This document shows positions 23,311 through 32,601 of a DNA stretch of 64,000 nucleotides, piece after piece. Position numbers and translations under genes: made by a program. The stretch comes from Lachnospiraceae bacterium (GTDB lineage: Bacteria > Bacillota > Clostridia > Lachnospirales > Lachnospiraceae): positions 1 through 64,000 of the forward strand of contig JAFRVD010000059.1 in assembly GCA_017441825.1 (NCBI GenBank). Direction: 5' to 3'. The stretch's first letter is position 1; each line of letters starts with the position of its first letter. Below the pieces are notes generated by a model. The model ran no database searches and was not told the origin of the DNA. It saw only the letters and a program-made list of their open reading frames with translations.

Positions 23311-25026
23311 ATGAGGAACAGTGCCGTCCGCTGGCTCTTAGCCGTGCCGGGGAAGAAAAAGCTGTATATCCTTGCTTTAGCCGTGGTGCAGGCGCTCCAC
23401 GGCGGTTCCGGCGTGCTTTACGCACTCCTCCTCAGGGAGATCGTCGATGCCGCCTCCGCCCGCAGCAGCGCCGGCTTTACACGCGGCATCGTCCTGATCG
23501 TCCTTCTCGTCACAGCCCAGCTCGCCCTTCGCGCAGTAATCCGATGGCTCACGGAGCTTTCCAAGGCCACCTTTGAAAACTGCTTCAAGGGGAGGCTCAT
23601 GGATACGCTGCTGCACCGGGACTACCTGAGAGTCAGCAGCATGCACTCCGGCGAGTGGCTGAACCGCCTCACAAACGACGCCGTGGTAGTGGCGAACGGC
23701 TACGTAGAGATCCTGCCTGGTCTTGCCGGCATGATCGTCAAGCTCATCAGCGCGTTTGTGATGATCCTTGTCCTGGAGCCGCGCTTTGCGGCGATCTTTA
23801 TCCCCGTGGGAGCGGTCCTCGTCCTGTTCACCTGGTTCTTCCGGAGAGCCATGAAGCGGCTCCATAAAAACGTACAGGAAGCGGACGGGCGGCTCAGGGT
23901 ATTCCTGCAGGAACGGATCGGGAGCCTCTTTATGATCCGCTCTTTTGCCGCGGAAGCGCAGACGGAGAAGGAGACGGCAGCCAAAATGCAGGAGCATAAG
24001 GCCGCCCGTATGCGCCGCAATCTGTATTCAAATCTTGCAAACATCGGCTTTGGCGCCGCCCAGAGTGGCCTGTATCTTTTAGGCGTCATCTGGTGTGGGT
24101 ACGGGATCCTGAAGGGGACCGTAAGCTTCGGCACCCTGACGGCCATCACCCAGCTCATTTCACAGATCCAGTCCCCGTTCGCAAACATCACAGGTTATCT
24201 GCCCCGCTGGTACGCCATGCTTGCCAGTGCGGAGCGGATGATGGAGGCGGAGGTCTTTCCGGGAGATCCGGAAGAGCCGAAACCGCTTGACAAGCTTGTT
24301 GATTTCTATGAAAATGAGCTTGAGAGCTTCGGTCTCTCCGATGCTTCGTTTACGTATCTGCCCATAGCGGAAAGCCTTGATGAAGCCGGCCGGGAAAGAA
24401 TGCCGGAGGTGCTTACGGACATATCTCTTGAGATCCGGAAAGGGGAATACGTCGCATTTACCGGTCAGAGCGGATGCGGCAAGTCCACAGCGCTCAAGCT
24501 TCTCATGTGTGTCTACTCCCCGGACAGCGGGGAACGCTATTATAAAAGCCGGGACGGGAAGCGCGGCAGCCTGACTTCTGCCGACCGCCGCCTGTTCGCG
24601 TACGTCCCTCAGGGGAACGCGCTGATGAACGGCACCATCCGTGAAGTGGTGAGCTTCGCGGAGCCTGCGGCCGCCGATGACGACGCCCGCCTCGCGGAGG
24701 CGCTCCGCATTGCCTGCGCCTATGATTTTGTTTCCGAGCTTGAGCAGGGCGTGGATACCCTTCTGGGCGAGCGCGGGACCGGCCTTTCCGAAGGACAGAT
24801 GCAGCGCATCGCCATCGCGCGGGCCGTCTTCTCGGGAAGCCCTGTGCTGCTTCTGGACGAAGCGACCAGCGCTCTCGACACGGGCACGGAACGCCGGCTC
24901 CTGGAAAATCTCCGCGATATGACGGATAAGACGGTCGTCATCGTCACCCATCGTCCGGCAGCGCTCACGATCTGCGACCGTGTGCTGGAGTTTACGGAGC
25001 AGGGCGTGGCGAGCCGCAATGCATGA
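23311..25026 (+). CDS. ABC exporter, probably for the modified peptide
   Basis: This is a 571-residue half-transporter with an N-terminal membrane domain (about 1-310) and a C-terminal ATPase. Walker A is G-Q-S-G-C-G-K-S-T, the signature is L-S-E-G-Q-M-Q-R-I-A-I-A-R-A, Walker B is V-L-L-L-D-E-A-T-S-A-L-D-T and the switch is V-T-H-R-P. All catalytic residues are present, so it should work as a homodimer. There is no N-terminal C39 peptidase, so it does not cut leaders itself. I chose the ATG at 23311, five bases after GAGAGGGTGG; the GTG at 23302 lies inside that site. It follows the PqqD-like gene by 29 nt and is the last cassette gene before a strong hairpin. Confidence 0.9.
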   Translation: MRNSAVRWLLAVPGKKKLYILALAVVQALHGGSGVLYALLLREIVDAASARSSAGFTRGIVLIVLLVTAQLALRAVIRWLTELSKATFENCFKGRLMDTLLHRDYLRVSSMHSGEWLNRLTNDAVVVANGYVEILPGLAGMIVKLISAFVMILVLEPRFAAIFIPVGAVLVLFTWFFRRAMKRLHKNVQEADGRLRVFLQERIGSLFMIRSFAAEAQTEKETAAKMQEHKAARMRRNLYSNLANIGFGAAQSGLYLLGVIWCGYGILKGTVSFGTLTAITQLISQIQSPFANITGYLPRWYAMLASAERMMEAEVFPGDPEEPKPLDKLVDFYENELESFGLSDASFTYLPIAESLDEAGRERMPEVLTDISLEIRKGEYVAFTGQSGCGKSTALKLLMCVYSPDSGERYYKSRDGKRGSLTSADRRLFAYVPQGNALMNGTIREVVSFAEPAAADDDARLAEALRIACAYDFVSELEQGVDTLLGERGTGLSEGQMQRIAIARAVFSGSPVLLLDEATSALDTGTERRLLENLRDMTDKTVVIVTHRPAALTICDRVLEFTEQGVASRNA

Positions 25027-25032
25027 ATTACG

Positions 25033-25077
25033 AGGCCTCGGAATGACGTGGGAGATCACGTCGTGCCGGGGCCTTTA
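25033..25077 (+). terminator. Strong hairpin after the ABC exporter
   Basis: An 18-bp stem (25033-25050 with 25057-25074; two G-T wobbles, one mismatch) with a 6-nt loop is followed by TTTAA. It separates the peptide cassette from the glycosidase pair. Confidence 0.75.
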
Positions 25078-25125
25078 ACGTCGGTTCGGGCCGACCCATA
25101 AAATTACGACAGGGAGGTATATGCC

Positions 25126-27516
25126 ATGAACATTGCTGTTATAGGAGCGGCAGGGAAAGCCGGCAGCCTGATCGCAGCCGAAGCGGAAAGCCGCGGGCAC
25201 AGGGTGACGGCCATCGTGAGGCCGGGGTCTCAGGACCGGCTGCCGCCGGGGTACACGGTCCTCGAAAAGAGCCTCTTTGACCTTGCGCCGGAGGACCTTA
25301 AGGGGTTCGACGCAGTCATCGACGCGTTCGGGACAGCGTCTTACGGGCCGGGGGCGGAGAAGCTGCACGTCACGTCCGTTGAGCACCTGATCACGGTGAT
25401 GGAGAAGCTTCCGGACGTCCGTCTCCTCATGGTGGGCGGCGCGGGAAGCCTTTATACGGATGAGACGGAAAAGGGCCTCGTCCTGGACACCATCCCGGAA
25501 GCGTACCGGGCGGTTCCGGCTGCCATGGCGGAAGCCTTTGAAAAGCTGAAAAAGAGCAATATCAACTGGACGTATTTCAGCCCGGCGCCATCGTTCCTCC
25601 CGAACGGGCCCCGTACCGGGAAATATATCCTGAGTACAGATTACAGGATCCTGAATTCCATGGGGGAAGCGGCCATCTCTTATGCGGACTATGCCGCAGC
25701 CATGGTGGACGAGCTTACGGAACGCCGGTTTGTTAAGAAGAGATTTACCGCCGTATCGGACACGACCGACGTCCAGGGGGATATCAGCAACAACCTGTTC
25801 AACATCGCCACCACGCCTTTTACAAGGCGCGGCGCGTTCTTCGGCGTATACACGTCGAGGGCCGGCTTCTCCCGGGGCGGGCTGGGCTTTGCCTCGGGAA
25901 GGCTCATGATCCAGTCAAGGAGAGGCGGCACCACCAAGGCCCAGGGACGGGACTTTGCTGGCATCTACCCGGTATATAACGGCGTCAAGGTTCCGTATGC
26001 CGTCCATACCACGGCATATGAGCTCACGCTGACCACCGCGTACGGAAAGATCACTCTCTGTTATCCGGAAAGCCGGCTGCTCTATATCAAGGGCGAAAAC
26101 GGGTTGTCTCTCCGGTTTGAGAAGAACATGGTCATCCATGAGGTCATGAAGCCCCGCCCGAAAGGCGCGTGGGAGCAGGTCCTCCGCTGGGTCGCGACCG
26201 CCGTTTATACGCCTTTAAAGGGCAATATAAAGATGGACGCACCGTGGCAGTGGGAGCGCCTTTCCACTCCCGTCGTAAAGGGTGAGATCTTCCCGGACGA
26301 AAGCGGTTCGTTCCTGCTTGCCGTGGAGGAGTTCCGTCACGCAGGCGCGGTCCGGGACAAGTACCCGACGTACGAGGAAGGCCTTCAGGACGCCCGCGCG
26401 GACTGGGAGGACTTCCGGGATCGGCTGCCGAAGCTCAGGGGACCCTTTGAAGAAAACAAGGATCGGGCTGCGTATCTCCTCTGGGCGTACCTTGTGGGCG
26501 CTTCGGGAAAGATCAGGCGGCCGATGATCTTCATGACCCCCTACGATATCGCCTCTTCCTGGCAGATGAGCCAGAACGCCGCGGCCCTCCGCAGCGATAT
26601 CGGCCTGTCCGCGGAGCTGCTCCTCAATATGACCGACATGCAGAGCCCGGACGGCCAGTTCCCGGATTTCTACGACGACGTCAAAGTGATGGGCCAGTGC
26701 ATCAAGCCGCCGGTCCAGGGCTGGGCGCTCAAGTGGATCATGAAGGACCACGACCTTAAACGTGAGATCCCCGAGGAAAAGCTCAGGACGATGTATGAGG
26801 GCTTCGGCCGCTGGGCCGACTGGTTCACGAACGTCCGGGACGACGATCATGACGGCATCCCGCAGTATGAGCACGGGGATGAGACCGGCGCCGATGACAG
26901 CAGCCTTTTCGAAAAGTCCAACGTGATCGACAGCCCGGACCTGTCTGCCTACCTCGTTCTTCTCTATGAGGCGCTCTGTGACCTTGCCGGCATGCTCGGG
27001 AAAGCAGAAGAAGCCGCAGACTGGAATGAACGTTCAAAGGAACTCCTTCGCAAAATGATCGCGAAGTTCTGGAACGGGAAGAAATTCGTCGCGTTTGTCC
27101 ATAAGACAGGAGAGGCCATCGACACCGGGAGCTTCATGCACTATATCCCGCTGATCCTCGGAAAACGCCTTCCGCAGGAGATCATTGACAGAATGGCCGC
27201 CGATCTTTCCGTTGAAGGCGGGCTCCTCACGTCGTACGGCTTTGCCAGTGAAGAGCTCATGAGCGACAACTTCAGAGCCTCCGGGTTTGCGAGAGGCTTT
27301 ATCCTTCCGCCGGTCAACACGTTCCTGATCACCGGCCTGTACGACTGCGGCAAGACGGAGCTTGCGAAGAAGGCCGCGGAGAGATACTGCAAGGCATTGA
27401 TCCGCTCCGACTTCAACCTGCTGCTCGACCCCACGAACATCGGTCCGGGCGGCTTTGGCTGCAGCTGGCCCGCCTGTGCCTATATGATCCTGGCCGACCT
27501 GGCCTCGAACTTTTAA
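25126..27516 (+). CDS. Fusion of an NAD(P)-binding SDR domain with an MGH1/GH63-like glycosidase domain
   Basis: This encodes 796 residues. Residues 1 to about 210 look like a complete atypical SDR/NmrA-type oxidoreductase: M-N-I-A-V-I-G-A-A-G-K-A-G-S-L-I, V-T-A-I-V-R-P-G, then I-S-Y-A-D-Y-A-A-A-M-V-D-E-L and R-F-T-A-V-S, where stand-alone relatives usually end. From about 218 the sequence aligns with the whole of the next gene product, an (alpha/alpha)6 glycosidase-like domain carrying D-D-D-H-D-G-I-P-Q-Y-E-H-G-D-E-T-G-A-D-D-S. That resembles the GH63/MGH1 motif H-G-N-D-S-G-W-D-N-S. There is no signal peptide, so action is cytosolic. The junction has no ATG with a ribosome site that would restore a separate glycosidase. 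The substrate is unknown. Confidence 0.8.
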   Translation: MNIAVIGAAGKAGSLIAAEAESRGHRVTAIVRPGSQDRLPPGYTVLEKSLFDLAPEDLKGFDAVIDAFGTASYGPGAEKLHVTSVEHLITVMEKLPDVRLLMVGGAGSLYTDETEKGLVLDTIPEAYRAVPAAMAEAFEKLKKSNINWTYFSPAPSFLPNGPRTGKYILSTDYRILNSMGEAAISYADYAAAMVDELTERRFVKKRFTAVSDTTDVQGDISNNLFNIATTPFTRRGAFFGVYTSRAGFSRGGLGFASGRLMIQSRRGGTTKAQGRDFAGIYPVYNGVKVPYAVHTTAYELTLTTAYGKITLCYPESRLLYIKGENGLSLRFEKNMVIHEVMKPRPKGAWEQVLRWVATAVYTPLKGNIKMDAPWQWERLSTPVVKGEIFPDESGSFLLAVEEFRHAGAVRDKYPTYEEGLQDARADWEDFRDRLPKLRGPFEENKDRAAYLLWAYLVGASGKIRRPMIFMTPYDIASSWQMSQNAAALRSDIGLSAELLLNMTDMQSPDGQFPDFYDDVKVMGQCIKPPVQGWALKWIMKDHDLKREIPEEKLRTMYEGFGRWADWFTNVRDDDHDGIPQYEHGDETGADDSSLFEKSNVIDSPDLSAYLVLLYEALCDLAGMLGKAEEAADWNERSKELLRKMIAKFWNGKKFVAFVHKTGEAIDTGSFMHYIPLILGKRLPQEIIDRMAADLSVEGGLLTSYGFASEELMSDNFRASGFARGFILPPVNTFLITGLYDCGKTELAKKAAERYCKALIRSDFNLLLDPTNIGPGGFGCSWPACAYMILADLASNF

Positions 27517-27534
27517 GAGAGGAGGATACCCATC

Positions 27535-29268
27535 ATGAAAGAAGCAGAAAACGCGTTCCGCATAGGAGGCACTCCCTTCATGAGAGACGGCTCCTTCTTC
27601 GGCATTTTCGCGAAGCCGCACGCCTTTGGCTCGCCCGCGTCCGTAGGGAGCCGCGGCGCAACAGACCTCTACATAGGCTCCTACAGGGGCACGGCGCTCG
27701 ACCTTCCCAATAACGCGCTGATCCCCTTCTGTCCTGTATACAACAAAAAACGGATCCCCTTCGAGGTAGTGACTTCCCCTACGGAGCTCACGATCAGGAC
27801 CTCGTACGGCGAAATCACCTGCTGCTTCCCCGAGGCGGACCTCCTCTACATGAAGAGCGAAGACGGGCTCGGGCTCCTCATCGACATGGACATGGAAGAG
27901 CACCAGCTGATCAAGCCGAGAGGAGATAAGGCATGGGAGCTCACCTTCCGCTGGATCGCAAGCTTTGTGGCGAATCCCCTCAAAGGGTATATGGACGTAG
28001 ACGCCCCGTGGGATTACGAAAGGCTCAGTACGCCGCACGTGAAGGCTTATATCCTTCCTGATGAAAACGGAGAGCTGCTTTTAGCGCTCGAGGAATTCGA
28101 GCAGTCCGGCCGCGTCCGGGAAAGCTATCCGGCCTGGGAAGAGGGCCTTCGGAACGTCACCGCGGACTGGGAAGCCTTCCTGGAAAAACAGCCTGAGCTT
28201 CCGGAAAAGTATGTTCACGCCCGGATCGAGGCAGCCTACAACACCTGGTCGCACCTTGTGCATCCGTCCGGACGCTTCAAAAGACGGTCTATCTACATGT
28301 CCGGCATGATGGCCGCCACCTCCTGGCAGATGTGCGAAAACGCGGCCGTCTTAAAGAACAACCTCCCGCTCGCGATGGACCTTCTCACCAACATGCTTGA
28401 TGAGCAAAGCCCAAGAGGGCAGCTCCCGGACTTCTACGATGATACCCACGGCATGCTCGCCTATGTGAAGCCGCCCATTCAGGGCTGGGCGCTCGACTAC
28501 CTTATGAGGATGCGCGACCTCACGGCCGAGGTTCCGAAGGAGCAGCTCGCGAGGCTTTATGAGGGCTTTACAAAGTACGCGGACTGGTTCATGACATACC
28601 GCGACGATGACCACGACGGCGTCCCGCAGTATGAGCACGGGGACGAAACCGGCAACGATGACTCCGCCGTCTTCCGGTACAGCAACGTGATGGACCTGCC
28701 GGACCTCGCCGCCTTCGTCGCGCTCCTCTACGATACACTCGCGGACCTTGCCGTCATGATCGGCCGGGAGGACGAAGCGCCTGCACTTAAGAAAAAGTCC
28801 CGGGACCTCATTAACAATATGATAAAGATCTACTGGAACGGCGAGCGGTTCATCGGGCGCGTCCACGGGGACCATGATCATATCATCGACGACACGTCCC
28901 TGCTTTTCTACCGTCCGCTGGTGCTCGGAGACCGGCTGCCCGCGGAAATAGTTGACAAAATGGCGGCGGATCTCTCGAAAGAGGGCTTCTATCTCACTCC
29001 GTACGGCCTGTCCGTGGAAGCCTTGATCAGCCCGGAGTACAGCCGGGCGAGCTTCGGCAACGGCGGCATCGGCACGTCCGAGAACATGCTGATCGCGACC
29101 GGTCTCTTCTTTGCCGGGAAGAAGGAGCTTGCGCAGGAGATCGCGCGGCGGTTCGTCGATGGAGTGGTGAACGGGGGCTCGCCTTATTACGGCGTACGCC
29201 CGGGACTGTCCGGAAGCTGGCCGTCCGCAGGCTTCCAGTTTATGGCGAACCTGGCGTTTAACCTGTAA
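27535..29268 (+). CDS. MGH1/GH63-like glycosidase, paralog of the preceding gene
   Basis: This 577-residue cytosolic protein is homologous along its length to residues 218-796 of the upstream product. Shared landmarks are G-G-T-P-F-M-R-D-G-S-F-F-G, the E-R-L-S-T-P strand, S-W-Q-M-x-x-N-A-A, Q-L-P-D-F-Y-D-D, and the acidic motif D-D-D-H-D-G-V-P-Q-Y-E-H-G-D-E-T-G-N-D-D-S (about residues 361-381). That motif corresponds to a catalytic-acid region in GH63-type enzymes. It lacks the SDR domain. Translation starts at ATG 27535, 18 nt after the upstream stop, behind GAGAGGAGG. The pair probably arose by tandem duplication and may act on related intracellular glycosides; GH15- or trehalase-like functions are alternatives. 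Confidence 0.82.
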   Translation: MKEAENAFRIGGTPFMRDGSFFGIFAKPHAFGSPASVGSRGATDLYIGSYRGTALDLPNNALIPFCPVYNKKRIPFEVVTSPTELTIRTSYGEITCCFPEADLLYMKSEDGLGLLIDMDMEEHQLIKPRGDKAWELTFRWIASFVANPLKGYMDVDAPWDYERLSTPHVKAYILPDENGELLLALEEFEQSGRVRESYPAWEEGLRNVTADWEAFLEKQPELPEKYVHARIEAAYNTWSHLVHPSGRFKRRSIYMSGMMAATSWQMCENAAVLKNNLPLAMDLLTNMLDEQSPRGQLPDFYDDTHGMLAYVKPPIQGWALDYLMRMRDLTAEVPKEQLARLYEGFTKYADWFMTYRDDDHDGVPQYEHGDETGNDDSAVFRYSNVMDLPDLAAFVALLYDTLADLAVMIGREDEAPALKKKSRDLINNMIKIYWNGERFIGRVHGDHDHIIDDTSLLFYRPLVLGDRLPAEIVDKMAADLSKEGFYLTPYGLSVEALISPEYSRASFGNGGIGTSENMLIATGLFFAGKKELAQEIARRFVDGVVNGGSPYYGVRPGLSGSWPSAGFQFMANLAFNL

Positions 29269-29323
29269 ACAACATGATTTTGATATTTTTTACAGGAAAA
29301 GTGAGAAAATATTCCTGATCTCG

Positions 29324-29332
29324 TGGTATACT
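29324..29332 (+). promoter_or_regulatory. Extended -10 promoter
   Basis: TGGTATACT (TG at 29324-29325, -10 TATACT at 29327-29332) is a good extended -10 element without a clear -35. It lies about 57 bp ahead of the acyltransferase gene and behind the glycosidase pair. Confidence 0.5.
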
Positions 29333-29388
29333 GTGTAGAGTAAAATACAGGAAGACTGCACAGGATCTTTACGGGATACTTAAAGGAC

Positions 29389-30540
29389 ATGGAAAAGAAA
29401 GAAAAAGTGCTTTGGCTGGACGGGCTCAAAGGACTGGCATGCATGGGGGTGTTCGCGCACCACTTCATGCTGGCGTTCTTCCCGGCAAGCTATTACGGAA
29501 CAGGGGCGAAAAGCCTCCTGAACGGCTTCGATACGGCGCTGGCAACGGCGCCGTTCGGCGCGCTCATTAACGGCAACTTCTGGGTGTGCCTGTTTATCCT
29601 GATCTCCGCGTACCTTGCGGCGCGGAGCATCATGCGGAGCCCGGACGAAAAAAAGGGGGAGCGCGCGGGCTCGATCGTTCTCCGCCGCTACCCGCGGCTC
29701 CTGATCCCGGTGCTGGCGGTCTGCGTGCTCAAATTCGTGCTGATCCATGTGCTTGACAGGCTCGGGTGGAATTACATCGGCGCGGTGCTTCCGTACGGCC
29801 TGAAGGACTGGCTTAAGCACAGTGCGGTCCTCGTGTTCTTTACGCAGGACGATACACTGATCGGCCCCTTATGGACCATCCACTACCTGTTCTTCGGGGT
29901 GCTGCTTGCGGTGCTCCTGGCGCTTCCTGCGAAAAAGACCCGGCCGTGGATGATCCTCGTGTACGTCCTTCTCCTGTACCCCGCGGCCGTCCTGAACGTA
30001 CATTACACGTCCGCGATCTTAGGCGTGCTCCTTGCGGATATTGAAGTGTTTGAGCGGTTTGGGAAGCTTTCGGAGAAGTCAGGGCTTCGGGACCGCCGGA
30101 CGCTTTCGGCGGTGCTTGCGGCGATTCTCATCGTGCTCGGCGGGTTCATCGGCGGATACCCGAGTTACGCGGAGCCTGAGAATATTTACCGGGTGCTTAC
30201 GCCCTTCGTGCACCTGTTCGGGCGAGTCACGGACACACCCGCGGAATTCATGCACGCGTGCGGGGCGTTCGTTATGATGCTCGGGATCCTGTACTGGAAC
30301 AGGCTTTCGCTGCCGTCCGTCCTTTCCACGAAGGTCATGCGGTACCTGGGCAGCATCTGCCTGGGCGTGTTCCTTCTGCACATCCTGTGGATCGAGCAGC
30401 TGGGGTATTATCTCAACGACCTGCTGGTTTCAAAGCTTGGGAGCCGCGCGGGGGCCGGAGCAGCCGTATTTGCGATCCTCACGGTGCTCCTTGTTGCGTC
30501 GTCCGAGCTGTTCTGCCGGGTGCTGCGGCAGAAAAAATAA
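29389..30540 (+). CDS. Membrane acyltransferase (acyltransferase-3 family)
   Basis: This 383-residue integral membrane protein has about ten hydrophobic segments. It opens with L-W-L-D-G-L-K-G-L-A-C-M-G-V-F-A-H-H-F, the family's start motif, where the His is thought to be catalytic. It also carries W-T-I-H-Y-L-F-F-G, another typical segment, and W-x-x-x-L-L-H-I-L-W near the end. Such enzymes (OafA-like) O-acylate sugars of cell-surface polymers. Here it could modify wall or exopolysaccharide; a link to the glycosidases upstream is only positional. A promoter with an extended -10 precedes it. Confidence 0.85.
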   Translation: MEKKEKVLWLDGLKGLACMGVFAHHFMLAFFPASYYGTGAKSLLNGFDTALATAPFGALINGNFWVCLFILISAYLAARSIMRSPDEKKGERAGSIVLRRYPRLLIPVLAVCVLKFVLIHVLDRLGWNYIGAVLPYGLKDWLKHSAVLVFFTQDDTLIGPLWTIHYLFFGVLLAVLLALPAKKTRPWMILVYVLLLYPAAVLNVHYTSAILGVLLADIEVFERFGKLSEKSGLRDRRTLSAVLAAILIVLGGFIGGYPSYAEPENIYRVLTPFVHLFGRVTDTPAEFMHACGAFVMMLGILYWNRLSLPSVLSTKVMRYLGSICLGVFLLHILWIEQLGYYLNDLLVSKLGSRAGAGAAVFAILTVLLVASSELFCRVLRQKK

Positions 30541-30591
30541 GTGCATCATCAGTCGAGGCTGAATGATTATATATTTCAGAGGAGGGAAACC

Positions 30592-31536
30592 ATGAAAATG
30601 ACAATGCAAAAATGGCTGGCTGTGCTGGCTGCGGCGCTTCTTTTAGTGTCGCTTACGGGATGCCTTTCGGTCACCGTGACGCCTGTTGATACGGCGGCGG
30701 AAGCAGAAGAGGATACGTCCATCCATCTGACGGATATGATGGGTCATGAAGTGACGCTTGAGAAGCCGGCGGAGCGCATTGTGGCGCTGTCCGCGGCGGA
30801 CTGCGAGATCGTTTATGCGTTAGGCGCGGGCGACCTTTTAGTCGGCAGAGGCGAATACTGCGATTATCCTGCGGAAGTGTACGACGTACCGTCCGTGGAA
30901 TCCGGCGGCAACACGAATATCGAGCAGATCCTGGCGCTCGACCCGGACGTTCTTGTCATGAGCAGCATGGCGCAGACCGAGGACCAGGTCAAACAGCTTG
31001 AGGACGCCGGCGTGGCTGTAGTTGTCAGCAATGCGGCGGACATCGAAGGCACGTACACCTCTATCGAGATCCTCGGCAAGCTTCTTGGCAAGGATGCCGA
31101 AGCAGAGACGATCATCTCCGATATGAAGGCCGCTTTTAAGGAGATCGAAGAGAACAAGCTGGACGGCGAGACCATCTACTTTGAAGTCTCTCCGCTCGAG
31201 TGGGGCCTCTGGACCGCCGGCAAGGGCACGTTCATGAACGAGATCGCTGAAATGATGGGCCTTAAGAACTGCTTCGACGACGTGGACGGCTGGGCACAGA
31301 TCTCCGAGGAGCAGGTCCTCGAAAGGAATCCGGACTACATCATGACCATCACGATGTACTGGGGCGAAGGACCCACACCGGAAGAAGAGATCATGTCCCG
31401 CGCCGGCTGGGAAAATGTGACCGCTGTCAAGAACGGCGCGATCCTGAACCTGCCGAACAACGAGCTTTCCCGTCCGGCTCCCAGGCTTGCGGATGGCGCG
31501 AAGCTGCTCTATGACTTTGTAATGCAGTATAAATAA
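30592..31536 (+). CDS. Periplasmic-type binding lipoprotein for iron-chelate or cobalamin import
   Basis: This encodes 314 residues from ATG 30592, preceded by GAGGAGGG. The signal peptide ends in lipobox L-T-G-C (about residues 21-24). The mature fold is the helical-backbone BtuF/FepB class: M-M-G-H-E-V-T-L-E-K-P-A-E-R-I-V-A-L, L-G-A-G-D-L-L-V-G-R-G, N-I-E-Q-I-L-A-L-D-P-D-V-L, and I-L-G-K-L-L-G. The ligand could be cobalamin, heme or a siderophore. No cobalamin riboswitch fits in the 51 nt upstream. The permease and ATPase follow in the same operon. Confidence 0.88.
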   Translation: MKMTMQKWLAVLAAALLLVSLTGCLSVTVTPVDTAAEAEEDTSIHLTDMMGHEVTLEKPAERIVALSAADCEIVYALGAGDLLVGRGEYCDYPAEVYDVPSVESGGNTNIEQILALDPDVLVMSSMAQTEDQVKQLEDAGVAVVVSNAADIEGTYTSIEILGKLLGKDAEAETIISDMKAAFKEIEENKLDGETIYFEVSPLEWGLWTAGKGTFMNEIAEMMGLKNCFDDVDGWAQISEEQVLERNPDYIMTITMYWGEGPTPEEEIMSRAGWENVTAVKNGAILNLPNNELSRPAPRLADGAKLLYDFVMQYK

Positions 31537-31560
31537 GCGGAACTGTTCGGCGGACGGACG

Positions 31561-32601
31561 ATGAAACGGCTTGGTGAGCATTTCCGGGGATGGATATACG
31601 TCGTATTCGCACTGGTGACCCTGTGCGTGTTTTTTGCGTGCGTCTGTCTCGGGAGTGTGGCGATCCCCTTAAGGGACACGGTGCGTGTGGTGTTTGACGC
31701 CATACGCGGCACGTCTTCCCCGGAGGAGCTCACGCTCGCCCGGTCCGTCATCGTCCCCGTCCGTCTGCCGCGCGTCCTGTGCGTGGCTTTGGTCGGCGCG
31801 TCTCTCGCGCTGGCCGGCGCCTCCATGCAGGGACTTCTCAAGAACCCGCTTGCGGACGGCTCCACTTTGGGCGTATCCTCGGGAGCGTCCTTAGGCGCCG
31901 TGATCTCCATCGCGTTCGGGATCACCTTCCCTGCGCTCCCCTTTGCGGGCACCATGATCATGGCGATTTTGTTTGCGCTGCTGTCGCTTCTCATCATCCT
32001 GGGTCTTGCGTACCGGCTCGACTACACGCTTTCCACAAACACGATCATCCTGATCGGCGTGATCTTCTCCATGTTTGCGTCCAGTGTGATGAGCATCGTC
32101 ATCACGTTTGCGTCCGACCATCTGAAAAGCATCACGTTCTGGACGATGGGGAGCCTGCAGGGATCGAACTACAGGAACGCTCTGGTGGTGGCGGGGACGC
32201 TTGTTATTTGCGGCGCGGTGCTTCTCCGGTACGCAAACGAGCTCAACGCGTTTGCGGTAGGGGAGGACAACGCGAGGCAGATCGGCGTCAATGTGCGCCG
32301 CGTGCGCCTCACCGTACTTATCATGGTATCGTGCCTCATTGGCGTCTGCGTTTCCGTGGGCGGCACCATCGCCTTTGTGGGCCTGGTCACGCCGCACATG
32401 GTCCGGATGATCGTAGGACCCAACCATAAGCGGCTGCTGCCGGCGTCGTTATTCTCCGGCGCGGTCTTTCTGATGCTGGCCGATTTGGTCTCGCGGACGC
32501 TCTTAAATCCGCGCGAGCTGCCTATAGGCGTCGTGACGAGCATCGTAGGCGCAGTCGTATTCGTATGTATCTATTACCGGTCGAGACGGGGGAACGCATG
32601 A
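31561..32601 (+). CDS. FecCD/BtuC-family ABC permease
   Basis: This 346-residue multi-spanning permease has the family landmarks R-L-P-R-V-L-C-V-A-L-V-G-A-S-L-A-L-A-G-A, L-L-K-N-P-L-A-D-G-S-T-L-G-V-S-S-G-A, and G-T-I-A-F-V-G-L-V-T-P-H-M-V-R-M-I-V-G coupling to the ATPase. It forms a homodimeric channel for the iron-chelate or cobalamin-type ligand captured by the preceding lipoprotein. Its stop overlaps the next start (ATGA at 32598-32601). Confidence 0.92.
   Translation: MKRLGEHFRGWIYVVFALVTLCVFFACVCLGSVAIPLRDTVRVVFDAIRGTSSPEELTLARSVIVPVRLPRVLCVALVGASLALAGASMQGLLKNPLADGSTLGVSSGASLGAVISIAFGITFPALPFAGTMIMAILFALLSLLIILGLAYRLDYTLSTNTIILIGVIFSMFASSVMSIVITFASDHLKSITFWTMGSLQGSNYRNALVVAGTLVICGAVLLRYANELNAFAVGEDNARQIGVNVRRVRLTVLIMVSCLIGVCVSVGGTIAFVGLVTPHMVRMIVGPNHKRLLPASLFSGAVFLMLADLVSRTLLNPRELPIGVVTSIVGAVVFVCIYYRSRRGNA

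Noticed and set aside
22714-25026. A complete lasso-peptide cluster
   Set aside because: The leader peptidase and the asparagine-synthetase-like cyclase are absent, and the candidate core is only about ten residues, so only a RiPP-like cassette is claimed.
30541-30591. Cobalamin riboswitch ahead of the BtuF-like operon
   Set aside because: Only 51 nt separate it from the upstream gene, far too short, and no B12-box is visible.
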